64,000 nucleotides of DNA, taken from contig OX344750.2 of assembly GCA_947034885.2 (NCBI GenBank), positions 18,842,053 to 18,906,052 of the forward strand. The letters run 5' to 3'. The stretch is from Thuidium tamariscinum. Its lineage: Eukaryota; Streptophyta; Bryopsida; Hypnales; Thuidiaceae. The notes beneath the pieces are model-generated. The model did not search any database and was not told the origin of the DNA. It was given only the letters and a program-made list of their open reading frames with translations. The translations under genes and the position numbers were made by a program. Position 1 is the stretch's first letter. Each line of letters starts with the position of its first letter. Shown here in pieces: positions 1 to 11,566 of this stretch.

Positions 1-2004
1 CAACTTGTCAGTTATGCTGTCAAGCGCAATCATGAATTGTGATGTCCAGACTGTAGGTCTTCCTTCGAGTATGGTCTTGCAGTGAAAGTGGCATGTGACC
101 CATTCTTCTAGAATATCTGGCGAGTCAATTTATACGTCAGGGTCACGATTGACGTCTCAAGGAAGAATTAGTAATGTATTGGTTACCAAGCGTAGTAAGC
201 AATAGCCAAATGTAAGTATAATACCTTGGCTGAAGTTGTTTTCTTCCTTCCAGGACATCAAGTATTCACCTACAAGTGTTTCAACCAGCTGAAACCTGCG
301 TTGGTCGATTTTGGAAGTTAATTAATTTTCTGCATGCGATTGAACTTTTCATAGAAACGAAGCAGGTGCTCAGAAGTATAGTTCTACGAAACTGAGGTTG
401 AAAAGAGAATGCAGAAGTCTCATGACTAGTCCTATGCAAACGAAGGCTGTGCGAGCTGGGGTTCTGAGATGCATGGGTTTGGTCTTACACAAAGAATAGG
501 TTTTCGTAGATCTGAGAGAACCCCTCGTCAAACGGGTCCATACACTGGAGCCTCTCCAGCACCATGGCTATCTGTTGTGATGCGGTGAGAAGCATTCGGT
601 GCCCTACGTATGCGCATTCCGAAAGTCCTTGCATGACGACAAGTATCCTTTGATTGTCGTCTAATTCAGTTCCTTCTGAAAATTCTGCAATGACAACATT
701 ACTGTCAGTGACCTCGATAATATACACGCCGCGGAGGAGTTTTCAGGAGTTTTCAGGAGTGTCTATCAAACTACCTTGGTCAGGTGTGAAGTTGAGCAAC
801 TTCCTAACCAGATCCAACACCAGTTTCGCTACAAGGTTGTCGACAAGGACACGCTTCTCCTCGTTTCCTTCAAGCAACATAGGTATTGTGTCTGAATGGT
901 CAAAATCCGGGTCGTAGTAAGTGGTTTGGATGATCCGAGAACCCAAGACAGTCACAAGTCGAATGTTGGTTGACCGTTGATTTCTAATGTATGATTTCTA
1001 ATGTTCTTGGAACCATAGCTGAGAATCGTAGGAACTTCAAATTGCGAACAGGATCTTATATTATACTAAGGCAAATATGGCAGAGGATCGTAGACAAGCT
1101 TGACCTTTGATGAAGTCCACTGCGTGGTGGAAGTAAGCCTCAGCGTATCTCCCTTTCATGTGAAGCTGACAATAAATAATTCGATTGCTAGTCATGAAAG
1201 GGACATAATGTACATATTGCACGAGAAATTACGCATTCCTTCCTCTCGTTATGCCAAGAATTCGCCCCCTTTAAAAATAAAAAATCATTCTCATATATTG
1301 CAGCACTCACCGGTTTTATCTGGCAGCTCAGGTCAATTACAAAGTCAACCACCATAGCCAGATACTCTTGTTCTTCATCTGCATGTTTTTTTCACCTAGC
1401 CAGTCAATTCCTGGCTTAGTTCTTACGCAACTCTCTTTCGTGAAAAGTTTGCTTCAAACTATTCATGTTTCAAAATGCCACAAGTCATTACCAGAATTGT
1501 CCCCTGTCCTTTGCAGCTTCAATGTCCTCAAAAGTCGCACTGCCCCCAATAATCCCACATCAAGACATATTAGAATAAGCGAGCTCGGTTGGAGTTTAAG
1601 GTCATGGTGAACATTTTGTTCTTTGCAGATTCAAATGGAAACTGAGTTTCAGATCAACTTTAAAATCACCATTTCTCAAAAATACTTGAACTGAGCCCTG
1701 CTTAATGTAGTCATGATAGGTGATTCGATCCTCATTTTCTTTACTAGAACGCAACTCGTTGTCTGTAGACTTGAAAATGTGGCACTTGCATGGTGCAAGC
1801 AACGGGAGACTATCCAGCACGATTGCACCTGCCATTCATCACATCCATCAATTTCAGATACGTATTCGACGAATTTAATGAGACCATACAACACTTCCTT
1901 GGAATCCGTTAAAAACGAAGGCAAGTTGAGGACTGAACGACTGGACCTCGTAACTCCTCCAGCTCCTCTGTCACCACAGAACACTTCTCTTCAAACACTT
2001 TGGC
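1..2004 (-). CDS. Multi-exon gene of unknown identity, partial (3' part outside window)
   Basis: I reconstruct ten exons on the minus strand, in transcription order: 2004-1947, 1893-1829, 1769-1670, 1620-1492, 1378-1311, 1165-1067, 997-775, 684-489, 295-225 and 116-1 (continuing out of the window). All nine junctions are GT-AG and every phase matches, giving about 375 residues without a stop. An apparent in-frame TGA near 740 falls inside the 685-774 intron. The product is rich in amphipathic helices; it starts with a short acidic helix (AKVFEEKCSVVTEELEELR) and continues with helical blocks such as GRYAEAYFHHAVDFIKGQ and ILEEWVTCHFHCKTILEGRP. This is compatible with a HEAT/armadillo-like solenoid, but I recognise no family. 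Introns at 1621-1669, 1770-1828 and 1894-1946 are only 49-59 nt, unusually short for a plant, so the 5' half is less certain. The start codon is not settled: an ATG at 2048-2050 would need a 37-nt intron. Confidence 0.55.
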
Positions 2005-2049
2005 CTGCAATGTGAGGGCACAATCACGTATGGATCATTACCTTGCACA

Positions 2050-2240
2050 TTCACGAAAGGCTAAGTACATTGCCCAGTCACCAAACCAGGGCTAATTGCA
2101 TTCCACAGTCACCAAACTAAGGCCATCACAGTCGACAAAGGCTAAACACTTCGAGAGTCACCGAAGGCTAATTGCATTTGAGCGGCCAACAAAGTCTCAC
2201 TATATTGCAGTCACCTAAGTAACCTGAATACATTAGTCGC
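2050..2240. repeat. Degenerate tandem array, period about 25-31 bp
   Basis: The phrase CAGTCACCAAA followed by GGCTAA and TGCATT recurs about seven times with drift (near 2053, 2075, 2107, 2130, 2157, 2184 and 2209). It lies directly upstream of the unknown minus-strand gene, where a promoter would be expected. Function is unknown. Confidence 0.6.
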
Positions 2241-4025
2241 TGCAACACTACTTCACCAGATCCCAAGAGAAAAGTGATTTCGATTGGAAACGGCCGGCCA
2301 AAAGTGACGCCGAATTCGGCATATATAAGTGATGCCGAATTCATGCATTCACTTATTCAAGAAGCTCAATGAGAAATCAGGAGATAATTCTAAACATCCA
2401 TCTACAATTCCCGATTCGATCATCGAAATGTTCGCAAAGAACAGCGGAAGCAAAATAAAGCATAAAATATGAATCGAAACAATTCTTTCACCGCATGGTT
2501 GCATATACCTTCTTCCGCCACTGATTCTCCTCTGCTCCACTCTGCGAGCGATGAGACGTCCTCCACATCGCAAGTGCCACCGCCAGCTTCAGATTCATCG
2601 AATCATCTCCTTCCTTCACGCTCCCCATCGCTACTAAGCAAGGCCCAAACGCGAAGAGCGGGAGTTCCTCACCTCGCGCTAAGCCAGCAGAAGAAGATAG
2701 GCGATACTTGGATGATAAAACAACGATGAATGTGAGACGTCTTCCGATCCGTCATCGTTACTTGGCGGGTGAGTGACGGTGGTGGGACAGGAACGGGAGG
2801 TGGATGAGAATCGTTGTAAATGAGTGAATGAAACAGACATTAGGTACTGAGTAGCCCGACTGACCCCTTTCCGATCAACCCCTATTCCCAAAGTCTAGGC
2901 TGCTCTAATTCCAAGCATAGAAGGTGGGAGTAACTAGTTCATTATGATGTATTATGAGTCACTAATTTCCTTTCAATCTCCTAACCAACCTATGGTCAAA
3001 ATTAGACATACCTATATTTCAAGAATAGGTTTCATAGAATCTTGATGAAAAAAATTTACAATAATTTTGCTTTGGGGCAAAAAAAAATTTTAATTTCAGT
3101 TCCATTTGAAATCTATTTTCCCACATTCAAAATTTTCCCCTACCAAACATAGGTGAAAGCTACGCTAAATTCCTTAAGTGGCTAGAAATCATTTGCAAGC
3201 TTCTATAGTATCCTAAAACATTGCCTAGTTGATAGTTTTTTCAATTATTGATTATTGTAGGATTGAGTCAAATACCTATTTGCCAAATGTTTTGTTTTTT
3301 TCAAAATGTAAAGCTTAGCAAATGCAAGGAATAGAATTTTAAACTAATGTTCTTGTTTTTACCATACAAAAAAATTATTTTAAGAAAAAATAATTTTATT
3401 GAAGTTTTAGCATCTATTTTTAAAAATATTTTCGACCAGACCTACCCTTCAATTAGAGTAGTGTACACATTCTCTTAATCATTTAAAGATTGGCAAAAAG
3501 CTAAATTTGAGCTTTATGTTTGTTTAAGAGTATTTATTGAGTTTAATGACCTCTTGAAGTGAGATTTTACTCTAATTACAATTCATTTGGGTACTTTAAT
3601 GATCCTTTATTTAAGATAAGGAGGGATGTTGACCAATGAACAGAAACAAATAGTAGCTAGTTCAAAGTTAGCTAGTGAAATTGGGGAAAAAAAAGCAATT
3701 GCAATCTGAAAACATTGGCAAAAAATTGATGGAAAAATTTATAAAAATCTTATTCTAAAAAAAAATAGAGAAAATAACGAGACACATTGTGCTTGAAAAA
3801 CTGGTTCAATTTGGGAATTGGAGGAGAAACTCAAAGAGGCTTCCCGATTTTTGGATGAAAAAAAGACGACGAATGTGCAACACCGTCTGATCATCGTTCC
3901 GAGGTTGCCGTATGACGAGAGTCATCCATTCCGATGAACGAAACATCCCTCTGGGGATTCAATTTATTGCCGTGAAGCTATCCAAGCCAGAAGCTGGCAA
4001 TGGCGGTTTGGAGGTTGCAGCAGCG
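2241..4025. other. Intergenic spacer between unknown gene and ndhS
   Basis: At 2303-2345 the motif GTGAYGCCGAATTC occurs twice as a direct repeat around a TATATAA-like sequence. From about 2900 to 3850 the sequence is AT-rich with no coding signal. The plus-strand frame at 2469-2729 (86 codons, Ser/Pro-rich) has no recognisable domain and I do not call it. The ndhS frame stays open upstream to an ATG at 3912, but the transit-peptide-like start is at 4026. Confidence 0.5.
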
Positions 4026-4751
4026 ATGGCATCTATGACGAGCTTGTCCATTTCGCCTCTGCGTCTCGGCGAGTCTTCCTTCTTCTCCACCAATTTCCTC
4101 ACACAGTCGAAGAGCACCATCAATTCTTGTTCCAGGACCGGTCGCGTAACAATTCGAGCAGAAGGCTTCGACTTGTGGCACATTCTCGGTGGCCGGGGTT
4201 TGCAAGGCGGCGAAGACGGACTCCGGCAAGAGAAAACCGAGAAGCTCCTCCTGGACGCGAAGAACAGCCTCCCCGTGGAGCGCAAGCAGACGGGTCCCGT
4301 GGAGGGCAATGTCGACGCCTTGAAAGCTTTCCCGGGCACATTCGACAAGGAGCTCGGGGGATTAACAGGGGGGTTTCCCGGAGGAGAGAGAGGTTTGGTG
4401 CAATTCTTGGTGACCAATCCACCTCCGGTGAAATACTCCCAGGAGATGCAGATGCTGAGGGATAGCGTGTCCACGCCGGTGAAGGTGAAGAAGATTGCGC
4501 CGCCGTTGCTGATGCCCGGGATGACGGTGATTGTGAAGTCGCCGAGGAATCCGTACCATGAATTTTCAGGTATTGTGCAGAGGGTGACCGATGGGAAAGC
4601 AGGGGTGCTGTTCGAGGGAGGGAATTGGGATAAGTTAGTGTCGTTTAGGTTGACGGAGCTAGAGCGGACGTCGAAAGGGCCGCCGATGAATAATCCGAAG
4701 TCGGCAGTTCTGGAAAGAATGGCGGTGCCGGAAGGGAACGCTGCCAGTTGA
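4026..4751 (+). CDS. ndhS: Chloroplast NAD(P)H-quinone oxidoreductase subunit S (NdhS / CRR31)
   Basis: NdhS is the nuclear-encoded subunit of the chloroplast NDH complex that forms the ferredoxin-docking site for cyclic electron flow around photosystem I. The uninterrupted frame encodes 241 residues. Residues 1 to about 45 are rich in Ser/Thr ([15 protein letters not shown]...) and end near [10 protein letters not shown], as expected for a stromal transit peptide. Next come the family's conserved blocks: [13 protein letters not shown], then [14 protein letters not shown], then the SH3-like domain [16 protein letters not shown] with [17 protein letters not shown] and [15 protein letters not shown]. 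The end, [14 protein letters not shown], also matches. I chose the ATG at 4026 over the in-frame ATG at 3912 because it gives a typical transit peptide. There is no intron and no lesion, and codon use is more GC-rich than the surroundings. It is convergent with the TLC gene. Its presence implies a lineage that kept the plastid NDH complex. Confidence 0.93.
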   Translation: MASMTSLSISPLRLGESSFFSTNFLTQSKSTINSCSRTGRVTIRAEGFDLWHILGGRGLQGGEDGLRQEKTEKLLLDAKNSLPVERKQTGPVEGNVDALKAFPGTFDKELGGLTGGFPGGERGLVQFLVTNPPPVKYSQEMQMLRDSVSTPVKVKKIAPPLLMPGMTVIVKSPRNPYHEFSGIVQRVTDGKAGVLFEGGNWDKLVSFRLTELERTSKGPPMNNPKSAVLERMAVPEGNAAS

Positions 4752-6019
4752 TCATTCTTTTGATTCTTTGTGTATCATTTAATAATACGAAAATCTCATC
4801 AATTTTTATATGCAATTGCGTGTGCTTCAGTGCAGGAGGTCTGAAAGTGGTTGACTGCGTAGGAACTGTGGGACTGTCATGCATGCTGTCCTTCCGAGTT
4901 GCTCGAGAGAGCATCATTCTAGAATCTCTCCTTTTCTGCTGCTTCTTTGATACAGCTATCATGTGATCAATCCTGTGGAGCCTCATTCAAGATTTGATGG
5001 CGAATTCTGAAACATGGATAGATCTAGTTGTTCCTCGATTCTGAAACTGCAGCTTACTGCAGTCATGGAATCATCAGGTGTATTTGGTATTGCATTCGCT
5101 CTGTTACAATTGCTTGATTGATCGGCCAGAAGGTACGATTTTTGAACATTTTCTAGCAGTTGCTTTTCAAATCAGCTGATATTTTGCGGCACCTTAATTG
5201 CTGCCTTTGTACACGGTGTTCAATACGAATCCTAGGTTACCAGAGCGTAAATTAGAGAGACAGAGCCTGCCATTTCAAACATTGACAACTCAGATGGGCT
5301 CTGCTCGTACTTGACATGGTACTCGACTTGTTTTTCGGGAACGCAGGGCTTTCACATCACAAGAATTATTCCTCACTACATGACCCACTGGCATATACAA
5401 CATAAAGACCAGAAATCGAAGTGACACAGCATATCTACCGAAACCGCAGATAGAAAACGTCGCTAGATATTTACTGTAGATCAAGGGCAGGTTTGAATGC
5501 GTCCTAAATGTTGGGACGGGAGAACAGCGCCAGCAGATGGGAATAGAACCGTAGTACAAGTGACGATGAAGTACTAACGCAAACCTGCGTACTATTGTTC
5601 AGCATCTGGGTGGGGCGCCCCAAAGGGAATTTAGTAATACATGTGGTGCTCGAGCACTTACAAGCCCTAACTCGTTCAAAGAACGAAAGAGCATGCCCGT
5701 CTACCCAATTGTCGCTAAGACTCTCTGTTCAAAATACGCTGAAACGATCCCGAAGAAGAAGACTGATGTAGCATTCAACACTTCTCCATAACGAACACAG
5801 TTCTAACTACATGCTTTACAAACTTAGCCAAGAATTCCTGGCCGTACCAAAAACTGGTCATTGAACGAGCACACTTGTTGAAAGACGTAGTCAAGTGACA
5901 GATACAGTGCAATAGAAAAAGAGGAAAGAAAAAAGAACCTTGATACACGCATAAGAATGAAGCCTGCGTAAGAAAGAATTCAGGCATGAGGAAGAATACA
6001 GAACGCCATAACTGGAAAG
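4752..6019. other. Spacer between convergent ndhS and TLC genes
   Basis: This stretch should contain both 3' untranslated regions. Minus-strand open frames at 5290-5559 and 5775-5987 show no domain, no conserved motif and no convincing splice link to the TLC gene. I see no repeat structure. Confidence 0.5.
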
Positions 6020-8180
6020 TTAGGCAGCCTTTCGTGTCTTTGGCTTGGATAGCTTGTAAGTTACCATTCGTGCTATCTTATAGAACCACAATAAACTAAC
6101 CACTTGGATTCCAACGGCTCCTACCTGTAACAGAGGGTACAAAATACGTTGGTCTTCAGTTAGAAGGTCATTCGACTGGTGCTAGACATCAAGACAATGT
6201 GATATAAAAAAATTACAGAAAGAAAAAAGATGATTGCATTGGAGGTAGGAAATACGACCTTAACCGCGAAGGGGCTGGTGGGTGATACCACACACAAGTA
6301 CACAACTACTGGCCCAACGAAAATCCTCGCAACGGTGAAAACTAGGGCGAATAGAACCTGCACAGAAGCCAAATATTACGAGAGTAAGTAACTAATGACA
6401 TGTTTAGGGGAGCACAAGCTAGGCCAAACTAATGTCAGTCTTAAATGAGCGTATAAATTAAGATGCAACGTTAGTAGTTCGTATGGGCCGGTTTACACTT
6501 TCTCAAACAAGCAAAACGTGGAGATAAAGCAATAGCTATTTGGAACCCACGGGACAAGATATTAAGACATTGAAAATAAAGAAGCTACAGTAGGCTAAAT
6601 GGATTGGTCTGTTTGATGAATAATGGTATTCGGGGCACTTCGCTTAAACAAAACCACTCTCAAGAAGTGTTGCTATGCAAGCATCCATATCAAAGTATGA
6701 AGCCCTTCAAGAAAACTCTCTAACTTTAGCCCAATCACAATGCTAGATTACTTTAAAATAAATTGTCTCTAAAACGATGTAAATCCACCCTAATGTTGCA
6801 GCTAATCAAAGAAATCTAGGACAACGAGGTGCAGCGGAATAAGGACAATGAGGCATTGCACATTGACAGGGAGCAGATTGGGAGAGATTATTCACATCAT
6901 TAGCAAGGCTAAGCGGTGAATCTTTAAGATTCAGTTCCTTGAGAAGCTCCCGACCGTGCATGAAGGGGTTCGACACCTCCATCAACATTAAACACGCCAC
7001 CAGCTCTGTCCCACTCTGTTCAGAAGAATTGAACAGCAAACGTTCGTTAAGGGCATACGGCAGTTAGAAACCATGAGACACGAGATATCCAGCACGAAAG
7101 AAGCCTGAACGAGGCAATTCAAATGGAAACAATCAAAAATCGCAGCTGAGGAGAGAGGACGTACAATTTGACGCACGTATCCAAACACCAATCCCATGAG
7201 AGTGAGTACATGGTGTATTAAGAACTCCATGCTGAATGGAAGCTCCACAGCACAGCAAATGGTGTCGTAAATGAAGTAAGCGAGGCTAACTGTTATAGCC
7301 AGCATCTGTGACATTCAAATAGGATCACATTAGCAATTGGCACCATCAACAATTGCACAGCTTGAGATTCCGAAGTTGCTAAAGAAAACTGAATTATACA
7401 TTGCAGAACTAAACCTTCTATATCAAAATCCTCAGAGACATAATCCTGCACCAGCATCAATACATCAAGAACATTTTTCTAAGCTCAATACACATTGCAA
7501 ATGCGAAGGATGCAAAAGCAGCATACAAGTACAATCAAAAGATGTCGATGTCAAGATACAAAAAAACATATCCTTTTTCATCGTCTGAGAGTAATCCTGA
7601 GGCTTAAAAAGCTGAAGTGGACCAGGAAACTTAAGTATGAATAATCCTCACATTGCAACGACTACTCACAGTCCGACCTAAACCTTCTGTAACAAAACTT
7701 TCAGAAACAGAATCCAGTACCAGCATCAAAATTACAGAGGCCATACTAAGCATCCATCTAAACGATACCTGACAACACATTGCAACGCAAATGTAGACTA
7801 CAAGTACTATCGAAATCTCTCAATGCCGAGGTTCGAAAGAATTATTCATTAACTCCGACGCTTGAAACAGTCAAATGTGGACCAGGAGAACTACTACTCA
7901 CAATGCGCACACTCTCTGCCCTAGAGCGTTGAGAACTTTGGACCTGTGGGTAAGTGGACGCAGCGCCGACGCCGTCCAGAGGGCGAGACCAATTGGCCAC
8001 CGAGAGGCTACCGAAATACAAGGACACAACTACGTGAATGAGCGAGACGCAGCGGTTGCAGAAATCCTTGGAGCGGCCGGACAACGCCACGCGTGTGAGA
8101 ATGTATATGAGCCCCCAGGCTGCAGTCATAGCCGACAACGTCGTCGGCCCGAGATCCAACTCTTTCGATGGGACTGCCAT
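6020..8180 (-). CDS. TLC (TRAM/LAG1/CLN8) domain-containing membrane protein
   Basis: Five exons on the minus strand: 8180-7944, 7305-7165, 7015-6896, 6357-6259 and 6124-6020. All joins keep frame and give 233 residues. The order of motifs matches plant TLC proteins: KDFCNRCVSLIHVVVSLYFG in exon 1, VSLAYFIYDTICC and FLIHHVLTLMGLV in exon 2, SGTELVACLMLMEVSNPFMH and GRELLKELN in exon 3, FTVARIFVGPVVVY in exon 4, and VVSLLWFYKIARMV plus a basic C-terminus (KLSKPKTRKAA) in exon 5. At least five hydrophobic segments suggest a multi-pass membrane protein. The His pair in exon 2 and the Glu of MEVSNPFMH are typical family positions. TLC proteins are linked to lipid sensing or transport; the substrate is unknown. 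The exon 4 donor is AAG|GTCGTA, or three bases downstream (GTATTT), which would add one Val. The start is the ATG at 8178-8180. Confidence 0.88.
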
Positions 8181-8604
8181 TGTTAGCTCACGCACGCGCC
8201 CGTCGCTCTTCCGGCAGGTCGCTTAACTTGAGCTGCCGCAGCAACACTATGGTCCGTCCCTGATGAAAAAGCTCAAAGATCAAAACTCCAAGCTCAGAGC
8301 TCTCAACCCGAAGCTCGAAAGCGAAAAACCCAAACCTTGCTTCCTCGTCGTCTTCGCCATTGGACCCACTCAGTCGTGTGGTCTCGGATTTAGGGTGGTG
8401 ATACTTGAAAACAACTGAATATGGCAGAGTCACGGGCGAAGGCGCTTCCTCACGGTCAGAGGATTACTTAGAGGCCGTTTCCATTGGGGCCGAGGTCCAG
8501 TCCCTTGCCATCGACCGGCAGGGGACCTGGACGTCCAGTCGCACCTCCAGGTCAGGTTCCAGCCTCCAGGTCATGTTTAGTGGAAATAGAGACCTAGAGG
8601 GGTA
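8181..8604. other. Upstream region of the TLC gene
   Basis: Presumed promoter and 5' leader of the TLC gene. It is moderately GC-rich and contains short open frames on both strands without recognisable protein features. No clear TATA element is visible. Confidence 0.4.
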
Positions 8605-8607
8605 TAA

Positions 8608-9051
8608 GAGCATCCCCACGGCTCCACGCCAAAAGGCGCAAACTAGTTATTTGGGCGGGCCTGGGCAGAAATACCACCCCACGGCACACATGCCAAGCAA
8701 GAAAATCAGAGCGGCCACACCAGAATTTGAGGATGGCACATTGAAATGGTGGCACCTTGAGCGTGCCCGCCATGAGTTGAGTGGCAGTTTGATTACACTT
8801 TGTCAACGTTGAACGAATCTCTCGCATGGGGTTCGCATTTTAGGATACCTCCACTTGTCCCTAACAAGGCGCATGATTTATGGAAGGTGACTTTAAATCT
8901 CTTGGGGTCGCGTGTTTATACAAGTAGCGCGTCCGAATGGCGCTTCCACCGTGGGGCACCTCCCACGCTCTGAAACCAGTCTCGTCAATTCTCACACCAA
9001 ACTCTTCTCTAGTGCCCCCCCCCCCTTAGCACTGTAGCCGTGGGGCTACTC
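8608..9051. mobile_element. PIF/Harbinger (Tourist)-like MITE
   Basis: The ends are inverted: GAGCATCCCCACGGCT on the left, and the complement of GAGTAGCCCCACGGCT on the right. Both sides are flanked by TAA (8605-8607 and 9052-9054), the 3-bp TWA duplication typical of PIF/Harbinger elements. The 444-bp interior has no transposase. A run of about 13 C at 9017-9029 lies near the right end. Confidence 0.8.
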
Positions 9052-9072
9052 TAAGACCTCCAATCAAAGGTA

Positions 9073-9667
9073 TAGGAGAGGGCTCGAAAAAAGTGTGGCC
9101 ATTTTCAACTGTCCAATAGGAGGCTGTGAAATGGATACCAGATTGTAGGAAAATGGCCTCTTAATTACATCAGAGCATGATAAGATTTGGTTTATACTTC
9201 TTCAATGGCTAGTTTAAGAGCCACAATGGGTCCTTTCCTAACTAAGTGGATAGGTGTTTACTAATTTTATTCAAAATAAGAATTGGTGGTCCAACTATCT
9301 TCTTACAAATATTAAAAAATGTGACATAATGATCGATTTAAGCATTCATTTCAGTTTTAGAAAGGGTCACATTTAGAAAGCATCCCTATTACTTTTTACA
9401 TGTTTGTAATGCTAGTTTTTGAACAAAACCATATTCTTTTTTAAAACTAAGCATGTGTGGGTTTCCAAGGCCTACGAATCACAAATAGGGCCTATGCAAG
9501 ATTTCATTTGAAATTCATAATACTCTGAAAAATTATGAAACAACTTGTATTAGATTCCTCATTTATTTCTCTTTGACTAAAAAATGAGAAAAAAAATATT
9601 TCCATCTAAAAAATACATGATAAAGGCATATTAGTACTTAAATGAGCAATTTTTGAGCTTCTTACTT
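9073..9667. mobile_element. TA-flanked MITE, family A (copy 1)
   Basis: Begins TAGGAGAGGGCTC after TA and ends with the approximate complement (GAGCTTCTTACTT) before TA. The interior phrase ACTAAGTGGATAGGTGT is shared with copies near 14.2, 18.7, 20.9 and 57.7 kb. No coding capacity. TA duplication suggests a Tc1/mariner-type transposase in trans. Confidence 0.7.
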
Positions 9668-9949
9668 TACAATCCTAATTTTTTTTGCTACAAAATAGGA
9701 AGAAAATAAATATCAACGTTCAATGTTTACTACATGGAGCTACTGCTCTTCCAAGTTCTAAAGGTCCAAAGGGCAATGAAAAGCTTGATTTGGTTGTCTT
9801 GGCCTGGCCACCCTCCACCCTACCTTCCAATCCCTAGACGTCCAAGTCTGAATGGAAACTAGCCCTTAGATTTTGTTACAATGGAGCAACAACACAATAG
9901 CCTAAAAGTGTTGTTTGTAAGAAATAGGACCCCTCTGAATCCTTGTATG

Positions 9950-10220
9950 TCATTAGATGAAATTTGAATGCATTAGAAGACTACACGTTCTTAGACTATA
10001 TGAACGCAATTTATGCCGCAGGAACAAGAATCCTATGTGGTCAAGAGGCTGCCACGTCATTAACTTCTTTTTTGAAAAAAAAATGGGTTTTTTTTCATAT
10101 TTCAGATACCAATTTTTTTGGGCTAATGTTGGCCTAACAACAGCCAGCAATATCTAGAACCATTTTGGAAACAGGCCCTAAACGGCCCTCCAGAGCCCTC
10201 AAATTTTTTCTAATGTAAGG
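9950..10220. mobile_element. MITE family B (copy 1), diverged
   Basis: The left end has GTCATTAGATGAAATTTGA and the right end CTCAAATTTTTTCTAATG, an imperfect inverted repeat. The interior ATCCTATGTGGTC...GCTGCCACGTCATT matches the better preserved copy at 14.5-14.8 kb. Confidence 0.6.
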
Positions 10221-11563
10221 GATGAGGTTCATAAAGAATCCATCTAAGAGCTAAAACTAAAACTAAAATTTGGGGTAGTGAAACTTCTTGAAATATTTTT
10301 CAATAAAATTTTGTTGAAAGACAAATTGAAATGGCATCTAATCCAAGTTGTTTCATACTTTTTGGAGCTTTGTAGAGTTAATTATAAATTTTTGAAGTCT
10401 AAATAATAAAAGGCTGTAAAACCGTCCACCTCCTCAAATGTACATTGTTTGTACATTCTTGTAATGATGACATAGCAATATGTATAAAATGTGTAGATTT
10501 GAGAAGGTCAGTGGTTTTAGAGCCGGAGCAGATTTCAAGCCTTCCCCCTTAACATTCCTTCTATGAGTTTTTTGGGCTTTAGAGAAGTAAATGATTCACA
10601 CAATACTGAAAAGGATAATTTCCACAAGGGTTGGCCTAGTATTTTGTGGTTAAATTTGAATAAGAGCATGGCTACAATGCTCTCTCAATAAACAATCCCT
10701 ATATTCATAAATGGAGGGGCATTCCATGAAGCTTGCATAGTTCCAAGTTTTCTTAGAACAAATTGATCCAAAACAAAACCAATAATCCAAACATCAAATG
10801 AAATTTTTTACATTATATAAAAAAAGGATAAGATTCTACATTAAAAAAGACTTTTTATGCAAACAAGGAAAGGTTGCATTGATTGGCACATATTACAATG
10901 TAGGAAAAGGTATAAGAATAATGACTATTTTTACATTAAGTCAACTTGCAGGCCCTTCAAACTTTGCAAATTTGCCAATCCCAAGCCATGGAAGTGCAAC
11001 CTCCTATATTACTTGCATCTGAGCACATTTTTAATTAAAAATCTTTGTGCACTTATGATGGTTTCAATAATGTCTTTCTTGCCAAAAGCATTGCAAATGT
11101 TCTAAGCAATTGATCATTTTTTCTATGACTGGTGTTTTGTTAAATGTTGTTGGAAGTCAAAGGAAAAATTTAGATTTTTTCTTTATGCATTTCTTAAAGT
11201 TTGTATAAATAAGCTACAAATTTTCAAAGTACTCAAAGTAGGTATTCCAAAGAGCATTCCAAGGCTCTCATGAATAGATGTTGTACAATTAGGTGTAGTT
11301 ATTTTAATAGCATCCTAGACAAATCCATCTAAAATCTTCCAAATATCAAGTGTTTGAACATGGTTTTTTTTAATTCAAATCTAACTTCTTTATAGCTTTT
11401 GATGTTTTCAAATTGTGATTAGTTTTACTTGCAATAGTCATTATGTAATTAAAAAGATGAGATCTTCTTTATAAACTCTACTAATTATTAGACAACTTTG
11501 CTCAATTTAAAGGTAAATGTATAGTTATAACATGTTACTAAAATGCACCCAAAAGTGTCTTGC
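10221..11563. other. AT-rich spacer with decayed repeats
   Basis: The part at 10,260-10,560 resembles 54,370-54,600 (AATATTTTTCAATAAAAT, a TTTTTGGAGCTT-like phrase and a TTTGTACA tract). At 10,410-10,525 there is an imperfect palindrome (GTAAAACCGTCCACCTCC against GAAGGTCAGTGGTTTTAG). The rest has no coding signal. Confidence 0.45.
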
Positions 11564-11566
11564 ATA

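Noticed and set aside
727-743. In-frame TGA near 740 suggesting a broken gene
   Set aside because: A 90-bp GT-AG intron (685-774) removes it and preserves the phase, so it is not evidence for a pseudogene.
3959-4474. 171-codon minus-strand frame opposite ndhS
   Set aside because: It is the antisense shadow of the ndhS coding sequence; proline- and serine-rich with no domain.
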